NCBI RefSeq assembly: GCF_014652675.1
Contig: NZ_BMZG01000007.1
Span: 62,001 to 126,000 of the forward strand
DNA: 64,000 nucleotides
Origin: Formosimonas limnophila
GTDB lineage: Bacteria; Pseudomonadota; Gammaproteobacteria; Burkholderiales; Burkholderiaceae
Direction: 5' to 3'
Part shown: piece by piece, positions 44,343-54,083 of the stretch
Layout: every line of letters begins with the position of its first letter
Numbering within the stretch: position 1 is the stretch's first letter
Program-made: the position numbers and the translations under genes
Notes under the pieces: generated by a model
What the model was told of the DNA's origin: nothing
What the model saw: only the letters and a program-made list of their open reading frames with translations
Database searches by the model: none

Positions 44343-44813
44343 ATGAGCAAGACTGAGCATTTACCTAAGGTTTTTCTATTCTCGATGACGTTTTGGATGC
44401 TGTTGCAATTGAGACGGCTGATTGCCGTTCCGTTGATTCAAAATGTACTGGTGCATCAGGATGCTGACGCTTGGCTTTACCCTGCCATCATTGATGTGGT
44501 GGTAGCGGTGGCGACATTGCCGCTTATTTGGTTTCTGTGGCAGCGGCCTCTTCCTGCTGTGTGGTTGGCATGTTGGACGTATTTTGTTGTATCTATTTTT
44601 GATCACGGTGGAGCCATCACAGCGACACTTTTTAGTGGTACGCCCAGCGTTTTTCAACGGATGTTTGATATGCCAGCGAGTGATAGCCTGTCTGCGCGAA
44701 TACAAGGTTTATTGATGGGACCTGGCGTCCAATCTCTAATTGATATTGTGTTCATTGTATGGTTGTTGCGACGGACTATCCGTGAAGGTTTTGGCATCAA
44801 GTTGTCGGCTTAG
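44343..44813 (+). CDS. Four-helix membrane protein in the SnoaL operon
   Basis: The 156-residue product has about four membrane segments (VFLFSMTFWMLLQLRRLIA; AIIDVVVAVATLPLIWFLW; AVWLACWTYFVVSIFDHGGA; LIDIVFIVWLLRR). I do not recognise the family. GGGGGC lies before the ATG, and it is 17 bp from the upstream gene. Its position between SnoaL and ferredoxin genes hints at a membrane role in the same pathway. Confidence 0.7.
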   Translation: MSKTEHLPKVFLFSMTFWMLLQLRRLIAVPLIQNVLVHQDADAWLYPAIIDVVVAVATLPLIWFLWQRPLPAVWLACWTYFVVSIFDHGGAITATLFSGTPSVFQRMFDMPASDSLSARIQGLLMGPGVQSLIDIVFIVWLLRRTIREGFGIKLSA

Positions 44814-44867
44814 CATAATGACTTGGTTATGCATGTACGAAAAACATTATGCCAAAGGAATTGATTT

Positions 44868-45167
44868 ATGACTAAAACACAAACCGTTTGCAAACATGAG
44901 GCTGGAAGATTCACCCCCGTCGTTGATTTCAAGCGTTGTGAGGGCAAAGCCGACTGCATTCGCGTTTGTCCTTATCAGGTTTTTGAGTTGCAACCGATTA
45001 AATCAGAAGATCGGTCGTGACTTAATTTTTTGCAACGTTTTAAACTGGCAGTTCACGGAGGGAAAGTAGCTTACGCTGTTAACGCAGATCAATGTCATGC
45101 TTGTGGTGATTGTGTTGCGGCTTGCCCTGAAAAAGCCATTACATTGATAAAAGCAGCGTCAACGTGA
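44868..45167 (+). pseudogene. 2x[4Fe-4S] ferredoxin with an in-frame TGA
   Basis: The 100-codon frame encodes two cluster-binding sites. The first is CEGKADCIRVCPYQVFEL (residues 24-41). After SEDRS a TGA at 45018-45020 interrupts it, and the frame continues with KLAVHGGKVAYAVNADQCHA and CGDCVAACPEKAITL. The second half matches Burkholderiales ferredoxins that end near VAY-x-PNADACQACGLCV. Nothing else is wrong with the frame, so it is a single nonsense change or one base error. Confidence 0.88.
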
Positions 45168-45257
45168 CTCTGGGCTAAACCAATTCAAGTAGCAGGTTAC
45201 TTTTTAAATACCACACATGATTGTTCACTTTTGATTTTAATATTTTGTTAGGACTTT

Positions 45258-46271
45258 ATGAAAGCACTCGTTTTAACCCAGTATAAAAAGGCAGGTTTAG
45301 ATACTGTTGTCTTGAAAGATTTGCCACAACCGCAGCCCACCAACAGCCAAGTCCTAGTTCGACTCAAAGCAGCGGCATTCAACCCAGCTGATTTGCACAT
45401 CATTAGTGGTGAAATGAAAGCTATGTCGCCAAATAAAGCCCCATTTGCCTTGGGCGTTGATGGTGCAGGCGTGGTTGAATCTGTCGGCTCTGGCGTTAGC
45501 CATTTCAAGGTTGGCGATGAAGTCATGTTTTATACAGGATTGGTTTGGAGCGGTACAGTTGCTGAATATATTGCTGTTGATGTGAATGCTTGCGCCATCA
45601 AGCCTGCCAGCTGGACATTTGAACAAGCTGCGGCTGCGGCATTGGGACTATTGTGCGCAAGGCAAGCATTGAATCGCGCACAAGTCAAAAGTGGACAACA
45701 CATCTTAATCCACGGAGGTGGTGGTGCAGTCGGTGCTGCGGCCATCGTTTTGGCACAAAATTTGGGCGCAACAGTTGATACCACCGCCAATGTGGCTGAT
45801 ACTGAATATCTTAAGTCGTTGGGCGTTCACATCGTGTTTGACTATAAAACACAGCCTCTGACGAGTTTGCCGAAAGCGCACTACGACATGGTACTCGACG
45901 GTCTGGGCGATGAAACATTGCTGCAGTCTTTGCCATTGCTCAAAAAGACGGGTGTGGTGATTTCGCTCAAAGTCATGACGGGTGTCGATGATATGGCACG
46001 CATGGGTATGAATGTGCCGTGGATTTTTAAGCTACTGATGCCTCTGATGTTCCGAAAATTTACCAAAGTGGCCCACAAAGCAGGCGTTCAATTGCATGGC
46101 GTCGCCACTTACCAAGATGGTAAAACACTTGAAGCTATAGCGAAAATTGCTGAACAAAAATCATATTTACCTCGAATTGATCGAACGTTTGCACTAAATG
46201 AAGCAAAAGAAGCACTCGAATATTTTGCCAATAGCAAAACTCGCGGCAAAGTGGTGGTGCGGATGGATTAA
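45258..46271 (+). CDS. MDR-superfamily NAD(P)H:quinone oxidoreductase-like
   Basis: The 337-residue protein has the zinc-less medium-chain reductase pattern: AAAFNPADLHIISGEM, then PFALGVDGAGVVESVGSGV, the Rossmann glycine motif IHGGGGAVGAAAIVLAQNLG, and VFDYKTQPL. It should reduce a quinone or enone with NADPH. It follows the ferredoxin and SnoaL genes, so it may be in the same LysR-controlled set, with a 90-bp gap. Confidence 0.88.
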   Translation: MKALVLTQYKKAGLDTVVLKDLPQPQPTNSQVLVRLKAAAFNPADLHIISGEMKAMSPNKAPFALGVDGAGVVESVGSGVSHFKVGDEVMFYTGLVWSGTVAEYIAVDVNACAIKPASWTFEQAAAAALGLLCARQALNRAQVKSGQHILIHGGGGAVGAAAIVLAQNLGATVDTTANVADTEYLKSLGVHIVFDYKTQPLTSLPKAHYDMVLDGLGDETLLQSLPLLKKTGVVISLKVMTGVDDMARMGMNVPWIFKLLMPLMFRKFTKVAHKAGVQLHGVATYQDGKTLEAIAKIAEQKSYLPRIDRTFALNEAKEALEYFANSKTRGKVVVRMD

Positions 46272-46339
46272 GCTTGGTAATGGTAAGAGAGAACTTCAAC
46301 TGAATTTTTGTCTCAGTTAAGGAGGTGCAGTAAATTTTT

Positions 46340-47350
46340 TTAACGGGGTGGCGGTGTCTCGTCGCCCTTGATTCTGGCCCATAGCCAGTCCAACTCTTCG
46401 GTGGTTACTTTCCGACCTTGGTCTGATTGGACGGGAGTGATGCTTTGCCATTGGCCATTCGTGTTTTTGGCCAATGTGAATTCAAACACATAGTTTGGCT
46501 CTTGCCCCATTCGTAAATCTGATAAAACCGCTAAATCATTAATTTGTTTGATGCTGTAAAAGCCCTGTGTGAACCAAGCCATGCGCTGAGCGGCCCAGTT
46601 GTTTTGTAAGTTTTGCATCAGTTCGGGCTGGCTACTGCATGAGTCAAAGTGAATGTTTTGGTCGTTATCAAAAAATGAATAAAAGCCCTCTTGATAACCA
46701 TCCTCACGCATGACGACAATACGCCAAGCGATGGTGTTGAGCGGGGTGGGGGTGACAAAAAATCTGGCTTCTGGAGTGCCTTCTTTGCTCAGTTGTGAGT
46801 GAACTGCCCGCTCAACTAAGTCCTGAGCCAAAACACTCCATGCTAAATAAGCACAAGAAATCCATAGACCCATCGCATTGAATTTCAATCCTCTAAAGTG
46901 CCGCATAGACAGTGTGAAGCCAAGTCCTATTACCAAAGGCAGCGTATAAAGTGGATCAATAATAAACATGCTGCCAATGGCAACAGGGTGATTTGAGAAA
47001 GGCTGAAATATCTGGGTGCCGTAAATGGTAAAGGCATCCAATAGAGGGTGTGTGAATAGCGCCAACCAAAGAGCTAGGCACCAGTATTTAAATAGGTGTT
47101 TTTCTCGATGAATATGGCAGACCAGCAGTGTCAGTAAGGGGGCGAGAAGTGTGAGCAACAATAACCCATGACTATAACTGCGGTGATAAGTCATGTTGCG
47201 GACTGCATCACCGAAGTCCCAAATCACGTCTAAATCAGGCAGTGTGCCAGCAATGCCGCCCCAGATGGCGGCTTTCCAAACAGCAGTGCGGCGTCCCATT
47301 ACAGCGACACCGCAGGCCGCGCCCAACGCCAGCTGCGACAGTGAATCCAT
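46340..47350 (-). CDS. YdjM/DUF457-type membrane-bound metal-dependent hydrolase
   Basis: The 336-residue protein has DSLSQLALGAACGVAVMGR, then TLPDLDVI, HRSYSHGLLLL and LFTHPLLDAFTIYGTQIFQP, plus several membrane helices. The His/Asp pattern is that of YdjM/DUF457 proteins, annotated as inner-membrane metal-dependent hydrolases of unknown substrate. A soluble C-terminal half of about 140 residues faces one side of the membrane. It ends near the MDR gene, convergently. Confidence 0.85.
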   Translation of the reverse strand: MDSLSQLALGAACGVAVMGRRTAVWKAAIWGGIAGTLPDLDVIWDFGDAVRNMTYHRSYSHGLLLLTLLAPLLTLLVCHIHREKHLFKYWCLALWLALFTHPLLDAFTIYGTQIFQPFSNHPVAIGSMFIIDPLYTLPLVIGLGFTLSMRHFRGLKFNAMGLWISCAYLAWSVLAQDLVERAVHSQLSKEGTPEARFFVTPTPLNTIAWRIVVMREDGYQEGFYSFFDNDQNIHFDSCSSQPELMQNLQNNWAAQRMAWFTQGFYSIKQINDLAVLSDLRMGQEPNYVFEFTLAKNTNGQWQSITPVQSDQGRKVTTEELDWLWARIKGDETPPPR

Positions 47351-47399
47351 AATTAGTGACAGTATATGGTTTGAACGCGGTGATCAGCCGAACGCTATG

Positions 47400-48755
47400 T
47401 TAAGGCTCAGTCCCACGCAATTCCAATTTGTGCTCTAAGTAGTGAATGCTAAAACCACCGTCATTAAAGGCTTGGTCATTCATCATTTCACGGTGCAGCG
47501 GAATGTTGGTTGAAATGCCTTCGACCACCATTTCGGACAAAGCGGTGCGCAAACGCGCGATGGCTTGCTCGCGGGTGTCACCGTAGGCAATGAGCTTACC
47601 AATCATTGAGTCGTAGTGTGGTGGGACGAAGTAGTTGGTGAACACGTGCGAATCCACGCGAATTCCTGGGCCGCCAGGGACGTGCCACATCGTGATTCGA
47701 CCTGGGCTGGGTGTGAATTTGAACGGGTCTTCTGCATTGATGCGGCATTCGATGGCATGGCCTTTGAGGACGATGTCTTTTTGTTTGTAGCGCAGTTTTT
47801 CGCCTGCGGCGATGCGAATTTGCTCTTGAACAATGTCGATGCCCGTGACCATTTCGGTAACTGGGTGTTCGACTTGAACGCGGGTATTCATCTCAATGAA
47901 GTAAAATTCGCCATCTTCGTACAAAAACTCAAACGTTCCTGCACCGCGATAACCCATTTTTTCACAGGCGCGGGCACAGCGCTCGCCGATTTTGTCAATC
48001 AACTTGCGTGGAATGCCGGGAGCGGGTGCTTCTTCGATGACTTTCTGGTGGCGGCGTTGCAGGGAGCAGTCGCGCTCACCTAGATAAATTGCATTGCCAT
48101 GTGTGTCGGCCAAGATCTGAATCTCAACGTGGCGCGGATTGGTGAGAAACTTCTCCATGTAGACTTCGGGATTGCCAAAAGCCGCTTGTGCTTCTGCCTT
48201 GGTCATGGCAACTGCGTTGAGCAGAGATTCTTCAGAGTGAACCACGCGCATCCCACGACCACCACCACCGCCTGCGGCCTTGATGATGACGGGGTATTTC
48301 ACTTCGCGCGCCATTTTCAGAATTTCGGTCGGGTTGTCACCGAGCGCATCAGGAGAGCCAGGCACGCAAGGAACGCCAGCGGCAATCATGGCTTGTTTGG
48401 CAGCGACCTTGTCACCCATGGTGCGAATCGAGTCAGCGGTTGGGCCGATGAACACAAAACCTGATTGCTCAACCTTCTCTGAAAATCCCGCATTTTCTGA
48501 TAAAAAACCATAACCCGGATGAATCGCTTGCGCGTCAGTGACCTCAGCTGCCGCGATAATCGCAGTCATATTCAAGTAGCTTTGTGAGGAGGGGGCAGGA
48601 CCGATGCAGACAGATTCGTCAGCGAGTTTGACGTATTTGGCTTCGCGGTCAGCTTCTGAGTGGACGACAACGGTTTTGATGCCCATTTCGCGGCAGGCGC
48701 GTTGGATACGCAATGCGATTTCACCACGATTGGCGATGAGGATTTTTTCGAACAT
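47400..48755 (-). CDS. accC: Acetyl-CoA carboxylase, biotin carboxylase subunit
   Basis: AccC carboxylates biotin on AccB using ATP and bicarbonate. The 451-residue protein begins [20 protein letters not shown] (ATG at 48755). It has the ATP-grasp glycine loop [27 protein letters not shown], and [20 protein letters not shown] with the catalytic arginine. An in-frame start 13 codons upstream is unlikely. accB lies 107 bp upstream on the same strand. Confidence 0.97.
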   Translation of the reverse strand: MFEKILIANRGEIALRIQRACREMGIKTVVVHSEADREAKYVKLADESVCIGPAPSSQSYLNMTAIIAAAEVTDAQAIHPGYGFLSENAGFSEKVEQSGFVFIGPTADSIRTMGDKVAAKQAMIAAGVPCVPGSPDALGDNPTEILKMAREVKYPVIIKAAGGGGGRGMRVVHSEESLLNAVAMTKAEAQAAFGNPEVYMEKFLTNPRHVEIQILADTHGNAIYLGERDCSLQRRHQKVIEEAPAPGIPRKLIDKIGERCARACEKMGYRGAGTFEFLYEDGEFYFIEMNTRVQVEHPVTEMVTGIDIVQEQIRIAAGEKLRYKQKDIVLKGHAIECRINAEDPFKFTPSPGRITMWHVPGGPGIRVDSHVFTNYFVPPHYDSMIGKLIAYGDTREQAIARLRTALSEMVVEGISTNIPLHREMMNDQAFNDGGFSIHYLEHKLELRGTEP

Positions 48756-48862
48756 TTTTTGTCCCTGATAGTAATACATCGGGCGGGCAATCATGCACCG
48801 CCTCAGTGCTTGGTCTGTGAGCGGGGATGAGTGCCCGCCCGACGGGTCAATCGTGTGATTGT

Positions 48863-49318
48863 TTAGCCAATGACGAAGAGCGGCTGGCCGAATTCAACAG
48901 GTTGGCCGTTTTCAACCAAAATTTGTTTGATTACACCATCAGCATCCGCTTCGATTTCGTTCAAAAGTTTCATCGCTTCGATGATGCAGACTGTTTGGCC
49001 TTTTTTAACGGTATCACCGACAGCGACAAACGGCGCCGCGCCAGGTGATGACGCACCATAGAATGTGCCGACCATGGGTGATTTGACTTGATGTCCCGTC
49101 GGTGCGGCGGGTGCTGCCTCTACCGCGGCTGCGGGAGCTGGAGCTGCCATCGTTGCAGCCGCAGCGGCTGGGGCGGTGGCTTGGGTGGTGTAAACGACTT
49201 GTTGTTGCGTGCCGCCTTTGACGATGCGTACTTTGCCTTCGGCTTCTGTGATTTCGAGTTCAGAAATTTCGGATTCTGAGACGAGGTCAATCAGGGTCTT
49301 GAGTTTACGTAAGTCCAT
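48863..49318 (-). CDS. accB: Acetyl-CoA carboxylase, biotin carboxyl carrier protein
   Basis: The 151-residue protein starts [20 protein letters not shown]. It has a long Ala/Pro/Thr-rich linker (residues about 45-80), and a biotinyl domain with the modified lysine in [14 protein letters not shown]. It carries biotin between AccC and the carboxyltransferase. AAGGAGC lies just before the ATG at 49318. It is followed by accC. Confidence 0.97.
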   Translation of the reverse strand: MDLRKLKTLIDLVSESEISELEITEAEGKVRIVKGGTQQQVVYTTQATAPAAAAATMAAPAPAAAVEAAPAAPTGHQVKSPMVGTFYGASSPGAAPFVAVGDTVKKGQTVCIIEAMKLLNEIEADADGVIKQILVENGQPVEFGQPLFVIG

Positions 49319-49693
49319 GTGAAGCTCCTTAAAAATCAATATGAAAAAGCAAGTTGTTGCTTTTTCTGTGGCTTAAATTGGAAACTTTGTTAGGGTGGCC
49401 TTGACAAAGTTTGTAGAAATAGCACTTGGTGAGTGATGAGGCCATTGGTCAGGCCTCAAGTTAAATGCCGTCACCACGCACATTCAAATACCCGTTAACA
49501 GGCAGATGTGCTGCGGTGTCATACTTCTTTCAAATAGTGGCGCATTATAAGCGAACATTGAGTAATTGCGTTTAATTTTCGATTATTTCACGTTAAAAAA
49601 GCAAAACACCCGATAAAAAGAACGAGTGTTCGGTGCCTTCAAAGTGTGTTCATGGCTGTTTTAGTGGTTTGAGTGTATGTCTTTGGAATGGTT
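49319..49693 (-). other. accB upstream region and aroQ terminator
   Basis: There is no gene in these 375 bp. At 49595-49630 the minus strand has AACACTCG and CGGGTGTT arms with TTGCTTTTTT after them, a terminator for aroQ. Nearer accB, AAAAAGCAACAACTTGCTTTTT (about 49343-49364) forms a short hairpin in the accB leader. The rest presumably holds the accBC promoter, which I cannot place. Confidence 0.6.
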
Positions 49694-50131
49694 TTAGGTG
49701 TTGCGCTGCGCCAAAAACCTCAAAGCGGCTTCGTAACTGTAAGCACCCAGTCCGCTGATTACGCCAATGGCGATTTCGGAGAAGTAGGAGTGATGGCGAA
49801 ATGATTCTCGTTGGTACACATTGGACAAATGGACTTCGACAAACGGAATGGCAACGCCTGCCAATGCATCACGTATGGCCACACTGGTGTGGGTGTAAGC
49901 GGCAGGGTTGATGATGATGGCGTCAACTTGACCACGTGCTGCGTGAATGGCGTTGACCAACTCGCCTTCAATGTTGTTCTGGGTGTGGGTGAGTGTGATG
50001 CCTAAGTCGCTGGCGACAGATAGCAAATGCTGATTGATGTCGTTCAGGGTTTGTGAGCCGTAGACTTCGGGTTCGCGCGTACCGAGTAAATTGAGGTTAG
50101 GGCCATGGATGACGAGAATGCGACGTGTCAT
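49694..50131 (-). CDS. aroQ: 3-dehydroquinate dehydratase, type II
   Basis: AroQ dehydrates 3-dehydroquinate in the shikimate pathway. The 145-residue protein has the type II signatures: [21 protein letters not shown] with the catalytic tyrosine, [29 protein letters not shown] and [20 protein letters not shown] precedes the ATG. It is upstream of accB, a common order in betaproteobacteria. Confidence 0.97.
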   Translation of the reverse strand: MTRRILVIHGPNLNLLGTREPEVYGSQTLNDINQHLLSVASDLGITLTHTQNNIEGELVNAIHAARGQVDAIIINPAAYTHTSVAIRDALAGVAIPFVEVHLSNVYQRESFRHHSYFSEIAIGVISGLGAYSYEAALRFLAQRNT

Positions 50132-50213
50132 GGAAACTCCTTTTAGATTAGTGGCGGCATTTTGCCATAGATTGGCTCATCGGTGTCAGTCACGCGAGGT
50201 CAGGCCAATGATT

Positions 50214-51071
50214 TCAGAACGCGTAGTTAACACCGACAGTTTGACCGACGCGAACGATTTGTTCAGCGCCTTCGATGACAATGGCATTCATGCCAAAGGT
50301 TATGGCACCGTTTAGGCGTGTGTCGTGGCGATAGGTTTGTAGGGTGTCACCGACGGCTTCTGGCTGATAGACCGCGGTATCTGGATCAATACTGGGAATC
50401 GGGCAGCGCTCGCAAGGTTTCACATTCTTGATGACGATGGGACTCTCAGAGTCAAGGTGTAACTCATCAATGAGGTCTTCGTCATGTGCGGGTAGGTCGG
50501 CTAAGACGATGTTCGGGCGAAAGCGTCTTTGGTCAACTTCGTTGTGGCCTTGGGTTGTGAGTTTTTGGTTGAGTTCGTCAACAGCAGAGCTGGTGGTGAT
50601 GAGCAGTGGATAGCCATCAGCAAATTCGGTGGTGGCAGTGTGCTCGCCCGTCCATTCTTGGCTGCACAGACGTGGTTGATCAGCATTAAATCGCATCAGG
50701 CGCAGTGGCTCGCCGAGGAACAGGCTAAACCATTCGGCGGCCAAGTCGCCCATATCAAAAGCACTGACCGTGCTTTTCCACACCTGTGCGGTTTTGAGTT
50801 CGCCCGTGGCTACTAATGAAAGGGCGAGTGGTGGCATATTCGGAGCATTGATGATGAGGTGACCATTCTGGATGCTCGGCACAATCAGAGCCATAAGTGC
50901 ATGGCTGCGCTGTGTGATGAATTGACCGTCAGGTTTTGTTACCATCCAGTGACGGTCGTATTGCAAACCCGTCGGCGTGAGCACCGCTTCATCTACCGCG
51001 ACAGCGGCGCAGGATTTGATGGGGTGAATGAATAGTTGTGCGATGGTTGCGCTGGCGTCGTGCGTGGTCAT
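50214..51071 (-). CDS. MOSC-domain protein, YcbX type
   Basis: The 285-residue protein has an N-terminal MOSC beta-barrel (AQLFIHPIKSCAAVAVDEAV, then LQYDRHWMVTKPDG) and a C-terminal MOSC domain. The molybdenum-liganding cysteine is in KPCERCPIPSIDPDT. E. coli YcbX uses a molybdenum cofactor to reduce N-hydroxylated bases (family knowledge). It lacks the ferredoxin domain of YcbX, so its electron donor would be separate. Confidence 0.88.
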   Translation of the reverse strand: MTTHDASATIAQLFIHPIKSCAAVAVDEAVLTPTGLQYDRHWMVTKPDGQFITQRSHALMALIVPSIQNGHLIINAPNMPPLALSLVATGELKTAQVWKSTVSAFDMGDLAAEWFSLFLGEPLRLMRFNADQPRLCSQEWTGEHTATTEFADGYPLLITTSSAVDELNQKLTTQGHNEVDQRRFRPNIVLADLPAHDEDLIDELHLDSESPIVIKNVKPCERCPIPSIDPDTAVYQPEAVGDTLQTYRHDTRLNGAITFGMNAIVIEGAEQIVRVGQTVGVNYAF

Positions 51072-51147
51072 GTGTTCTCCTAATGTTGGTCTACATTATA
51101 TGGCAAATAGACCAATCAACGTGTCGGAGATAGGGGCGCGGTCAAAT

Positions 51148-52021
51148 TAGAGTGAATGCAGCACACGCGAACGACGCCACGCCTGCGCTGAGGAAAATCC
51201 TGCATTGAGTGCGGCTTTTTCTTGGGACAATCCTGACGCTCGCCATTGCTGGAATAACGCATGTTTGAGCGAGATTTGGTAGTCATGGACGGTCATGCCA
51301 GTGCAAGTTTTGCCAAATCATCAAGCGCGTGTGGGGATGTGGGATTGGCACTGATGGTGTCTTGCACTTTATGGATTGTGCGATGCATGTGGTTGCGCCC
51401 GACGAGCTATGGCGAGAGTTCTGGATCATGGCTGCTGCGGCGAAAATACAGACTCATGTGACGCGCAGTTTGAATGGTAGTTTGCTCGCCGTAGTGCTTC
51501 GCCAACCAATGCAGTGCCAAATCAATGCCCGCTGTGATGCCCGCACTGGTGTAAAGCGTGCCGTCTTCGACGAACACACGGTTTGTTTGCACCAGTGCCT
51601 TGGGGAATTCATTTTGCAATGCATCGGTTAAAGCATGATGCGTTGTGCAGGTGCGGCCATCCAGTAAGCCTGCTTGACCGAGCAGATAAGCACCTGAGCA
51701 AATACTCATGACTTCGTGTTGTTTTGGATTCACCGCCGATTTGAGAAAACGGACAATCACCTGTGCCACCTCGCCACGAAAATCCAGATCTTCATCCAAT
51801 GCACCAGGAATTATCACCAAATCACCTGATGCCAGCTCGGTCGGCAGTGACGTCACGCCTGTGATTTGAATCGGTAGGGATGTCTCGATGTGTGTGGTGG
51901 GTGACACCACATGCAGAGCCAAATCAGCACCAAAGCGTCGAGCCACCCGAAACACCTCCAGCGGCCCAACCATATCGAGTAGCTCCACCGTCGGCGGCAA
52001 AATCATGTAAACATGGCGCAT
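51148..52021 (-). pseudogene. GlxA-type AraC regulator, broken by an amber codon and a deletion
   Basis: The N-terminal DJ-1/PfpI-like domain is intact (MILPPTVELLDMVGPLEVFR; VMSICSGAYLLGQAGLLDGR). At SHDPELSP the next codon is TAG where the family has tryptophan. The frame then resumes with LVGRNHMHRTIHKVQDTI and LDDLAKLAL, loses about 15 residues of the first HTH, and continues in another frame as MTVHDYQISLKHALFQQW and AALNAGFSSAQAWRRS. Two independent lesions make the DNA-binding part nonfunctional. It sits 7 bp after the OsmC gene. Confidence 0.88.
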
Positions 52022-52028
52022 ACTCAGC

Positions 52029-52496
52029 TCACCAAACAGGCTCGCAACGCAAATCGGTGGTTACAGAGTTAGCGATGAAGCAAGACTCATGCGCCAAATG
52101 ATGCATTTGCTCAATTTGCTCCCGTGTGGGCAGACGTTCGCCGCTGAAAGTGACTTTTGGGCGGAGCGTGACTGCAGTCATGGCCAATTTGCCTTGTGCA
52201 TTTTCTGCCATCACGCCGACGGCATGGTCATGATAGTTGTCCACGCAAAACCGCTTTTTGGCCGCAATACCGAGAAACCACAGCATGTGGCATGACGACA
52301 ACGAAGCCACGAATAGCTCTTCAGGATCAACGGCACTCGCATCCGAATACGGTAACGGTACGACGTGTGGTGATGAGGACATTGGCAAGATGATACCGCT
52401 ATCAAAGGTGGCGTCATGTCGGCGGCTGTATTGATTGTCGGTGAACGCCTCGTTGTCGTGGCGAGTCCATTGGGTGAGTGCGGTATATTGGGACAT
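52029..52496 (-). CDS. OsmC/YhfA family peroxiredoxin-like protein
   Basis: The 155-residue protein has the OsmC fold. The first conserved cysteine is in FVASLSSCHMLWFLGIAA and the second in HHLAHESCFIANSVTT. OsmC proteins reduce organic hydroperoxides. The start is the ATG at 52496, one base after the DUF1272 stop. The three genes DUF1272-OsmC-GlxA form a tight minus-strand operon. Confidence 0.9.
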   Translation of the reverse strand: MSQYTALTQWTRHDNEAFTDNQYSRRHDATFDSGIILPMSSSPHVVPLPYSDASAVDPEELFVASLSSCHMLWFLGIAAKKRFCVDNYHDHAVGVMAENAQGKLAMTAVTLRPKVTFSGERLPTREQIEQMHHLAHESCFIANSVTTDLRCEPVW

Positions 52497-52497
52497 A

Positions 52498-52740
52498 TTA
52501 TCGGGCTTGAAGTTTTGGGTTAAAGACACGTCGGTTTGAGGCAGGATGCTTTAGTAAGGCATCAGTAGGCCGACGTGGCCTTGGGGCAAACTCGCCGTTA
52601 CAATTCGGGCAGGTGTTATGCAAAACTTCATCTGCACAGGTACGGCAAAAAGTACATTCAAAGCTGCAAATTACCGCATTTTCAGACTCAGGTGGCAAAT
52701 CAGTATTACAGCATTCGCAGTTAGGGCGCAACTCGAGCAT
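52498..52740 (-). CDS. DUF1272 zinc-ribbon-like protein
   Basis: The 80-residue protein is cysteine-rich: ELRPNCECCNTDLPPES, then CSFECTFCRTCADEVLHNTC and PNCNGEFAPRPRRP. This is the DUF1272 pattern, probably binding zinc. The function is unknown. It starts the DUF1272-OsmC-GlxA operon and diverges from the nitronate monooxygenase-like gene. Confidence 0.9.
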   Translation of the reverse strand: MLELRPNCECCNTDLPPESENAVICSFECTFCRTCADEVLHNTCPNCNGEFAPRPRRPTDALLKHPASNRRVFNPKLQAR

Positions 52741-53029
52741 GGTGTGCTCCTCATGGTGTTTGATTGGTCATATCATACACTCGACCCATCTCTTTTGGCA
52801 TGGCCGATTGTGCCAAAAAAGTGGCAAAAACAGACATGCCAATACTGGCGTAATGAGTGGATGTTTCACAGGGGATTCTGGTTTTCAATGGTTATCGTAA
52901 GGGCATAGGTTAACATAGCCAAATACCTTGTTGTACGGCTTTAATTGTGGTTTAATTATTTAAATTATGAACGACCGTTCGATATTGGTGGCTCAATTAT
53001 TGCCTAAAAAACCTAACCAAGGAGACTTC

Positions 53030-53986
53030 ATGACGTTACCCGCATCTCTTCAAAATCTGCGTTTACCTGTGATTTGCGCACCGATGTTTATTGTGTCATC
53101 ACCTGCATTGGTCACCGCACAGTGCAAAGCGGGAATTGTCGGCTCATTCCCAGCACTTAATGCGCGTGGTGAAGGTGCATTAGATCAATGGTTGACCCAG
53201 TTAAAAGCTGACTTGGCTGCTGACAAAGCCGCAGGTGATAACCCAGCACCTTTTGCTGTGAACCAAATCGTCCATGCATCCAATGCACGACTGGCTGAGG
53301 ACATCACGGTGTGCCTCAAACACCAAGTACCGATTTTCATCACCAGCTTGCAAGCACCGCCGAAAGAATTGATCGATGGTGCACACGCTTATGGCGGTAT
53401 CGTACTGCACGACGTCATCAACGTGCGTCATGCCAAAAAAGCGCTGGAAGCGGGTGTGGATGGCTTAATTCTCGTTGCCGCAGGCGCGGGTGGTCACGCG
53501 GGCATGCTCAGTCCTTTCGCACTCGTGGGCGAGATCCGCAAGTTTTATGATGGTCTCATCGTCTTATCAGGTTCGATTGCACAGGGTGACGCCATCCTCG
53601 CTGCCCAAGCCATAGGGGCGGACTTGGCTTACATGGGCACACGTTTCATCGCCACACTCGAAGCGAATGCGGACGAGTCGTACAAACAAGGCATCATTGA
53701 TGCAGCGGCCAATGACGTGATTTACACCAATTTATTCACAGGCGTGCACGGCAATTACCTGCGCAGCAGCATCGTCAATGCAGGCTTAGATCCCGACAAT
53801 TTGCCCGTGGCAGACAAATCCAAAATGAATTTTGGTTCGGGTGGAAACACCGCCGCTAAAGCATGGAAAGACATCTGGGGTGTGGGTCAAGGTGTTGGCC
53901 TCATTGACAACGCGCCCAGTGTGGCTGAACTGGTCAATCAATTACAAGGCGAATACGAAGGAGCGCGCGCACGACTAGCGCTCTAG
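53030..53986 (+). CDS. Nitronate monooxygenase-like FMN enzyme
   Basis: The 318-residue TIM-barrel protein matches the NMO/2-nitropropane dioxygenase family: LPVICAPMFIVSSPALVTAQ, then PFAVNQIVH, and the phosphate-binding GLILVAAGAGGHAGMLSPF with the catalytic-type histidine. VLSGSIAQGDAILAAQAIGA and MGTRFIAT follow. It should oxidise propionate 3-nitronate or related nitronates with FMN and oxygen. CAAGGAGAC precedes the ATG at 53030. An in-frame start 21 codons upstream lacks a ribosome site. Confidence 0.9.
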   Translation: MTLPASLQNLRLPVICAPMFIVSSPALVTAQCKAGIVGSFPALNARGEGALDQWLTQLKADLAADKAAGDNPAPFAVNQIVHASNARLAEDITVCLKHQVPIFITSLQAPPKELIDGAHAYGGIVLHDVINVRHAKKALEAGVDGLILVAAGAGGHAGMLSPFALVGEIRKFYDGLIVLSGSIAQGDAILAAQAIGADLAYMGTRFIATLEANADESYKQGIIDAAANDVIYTNLFTGVHGNYLRSSIVNAGLDPDNLPVADKSKMNFGSGGNTAAKAWKDIWGVGQGVGLIDNAPSVAELVNQLQGEYEGARARLAL

Positions 53987-54005
53987 CATCGTGTTGTAAA
54001 AGCTA

Positions 54006-54036
54006 AAAATGGGCACTTCGCAAGTGCTCATTTTTC
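54006..54036 (+). terminator. Terminator after the nitronate monooxygenase-like gene
   Basis: GGCACTT and AAGTGCTC arms around CGC, extended by AAAATG/CATTTTT. Confidence 0.75.
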
Positions 54037-54083
54037 GTTTATAGTCTTGCCAAATACTCGCTCAAAAAACGAAGGAGCACATC

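Noticed and set aside
45018-45020. TGA in the ferredoxin read as selenocysteine
   Set aside because: No SECIS-like hairpin is evident after it, and relatives I recall have no cysteine at this linker position. A nonsense change is simpler.
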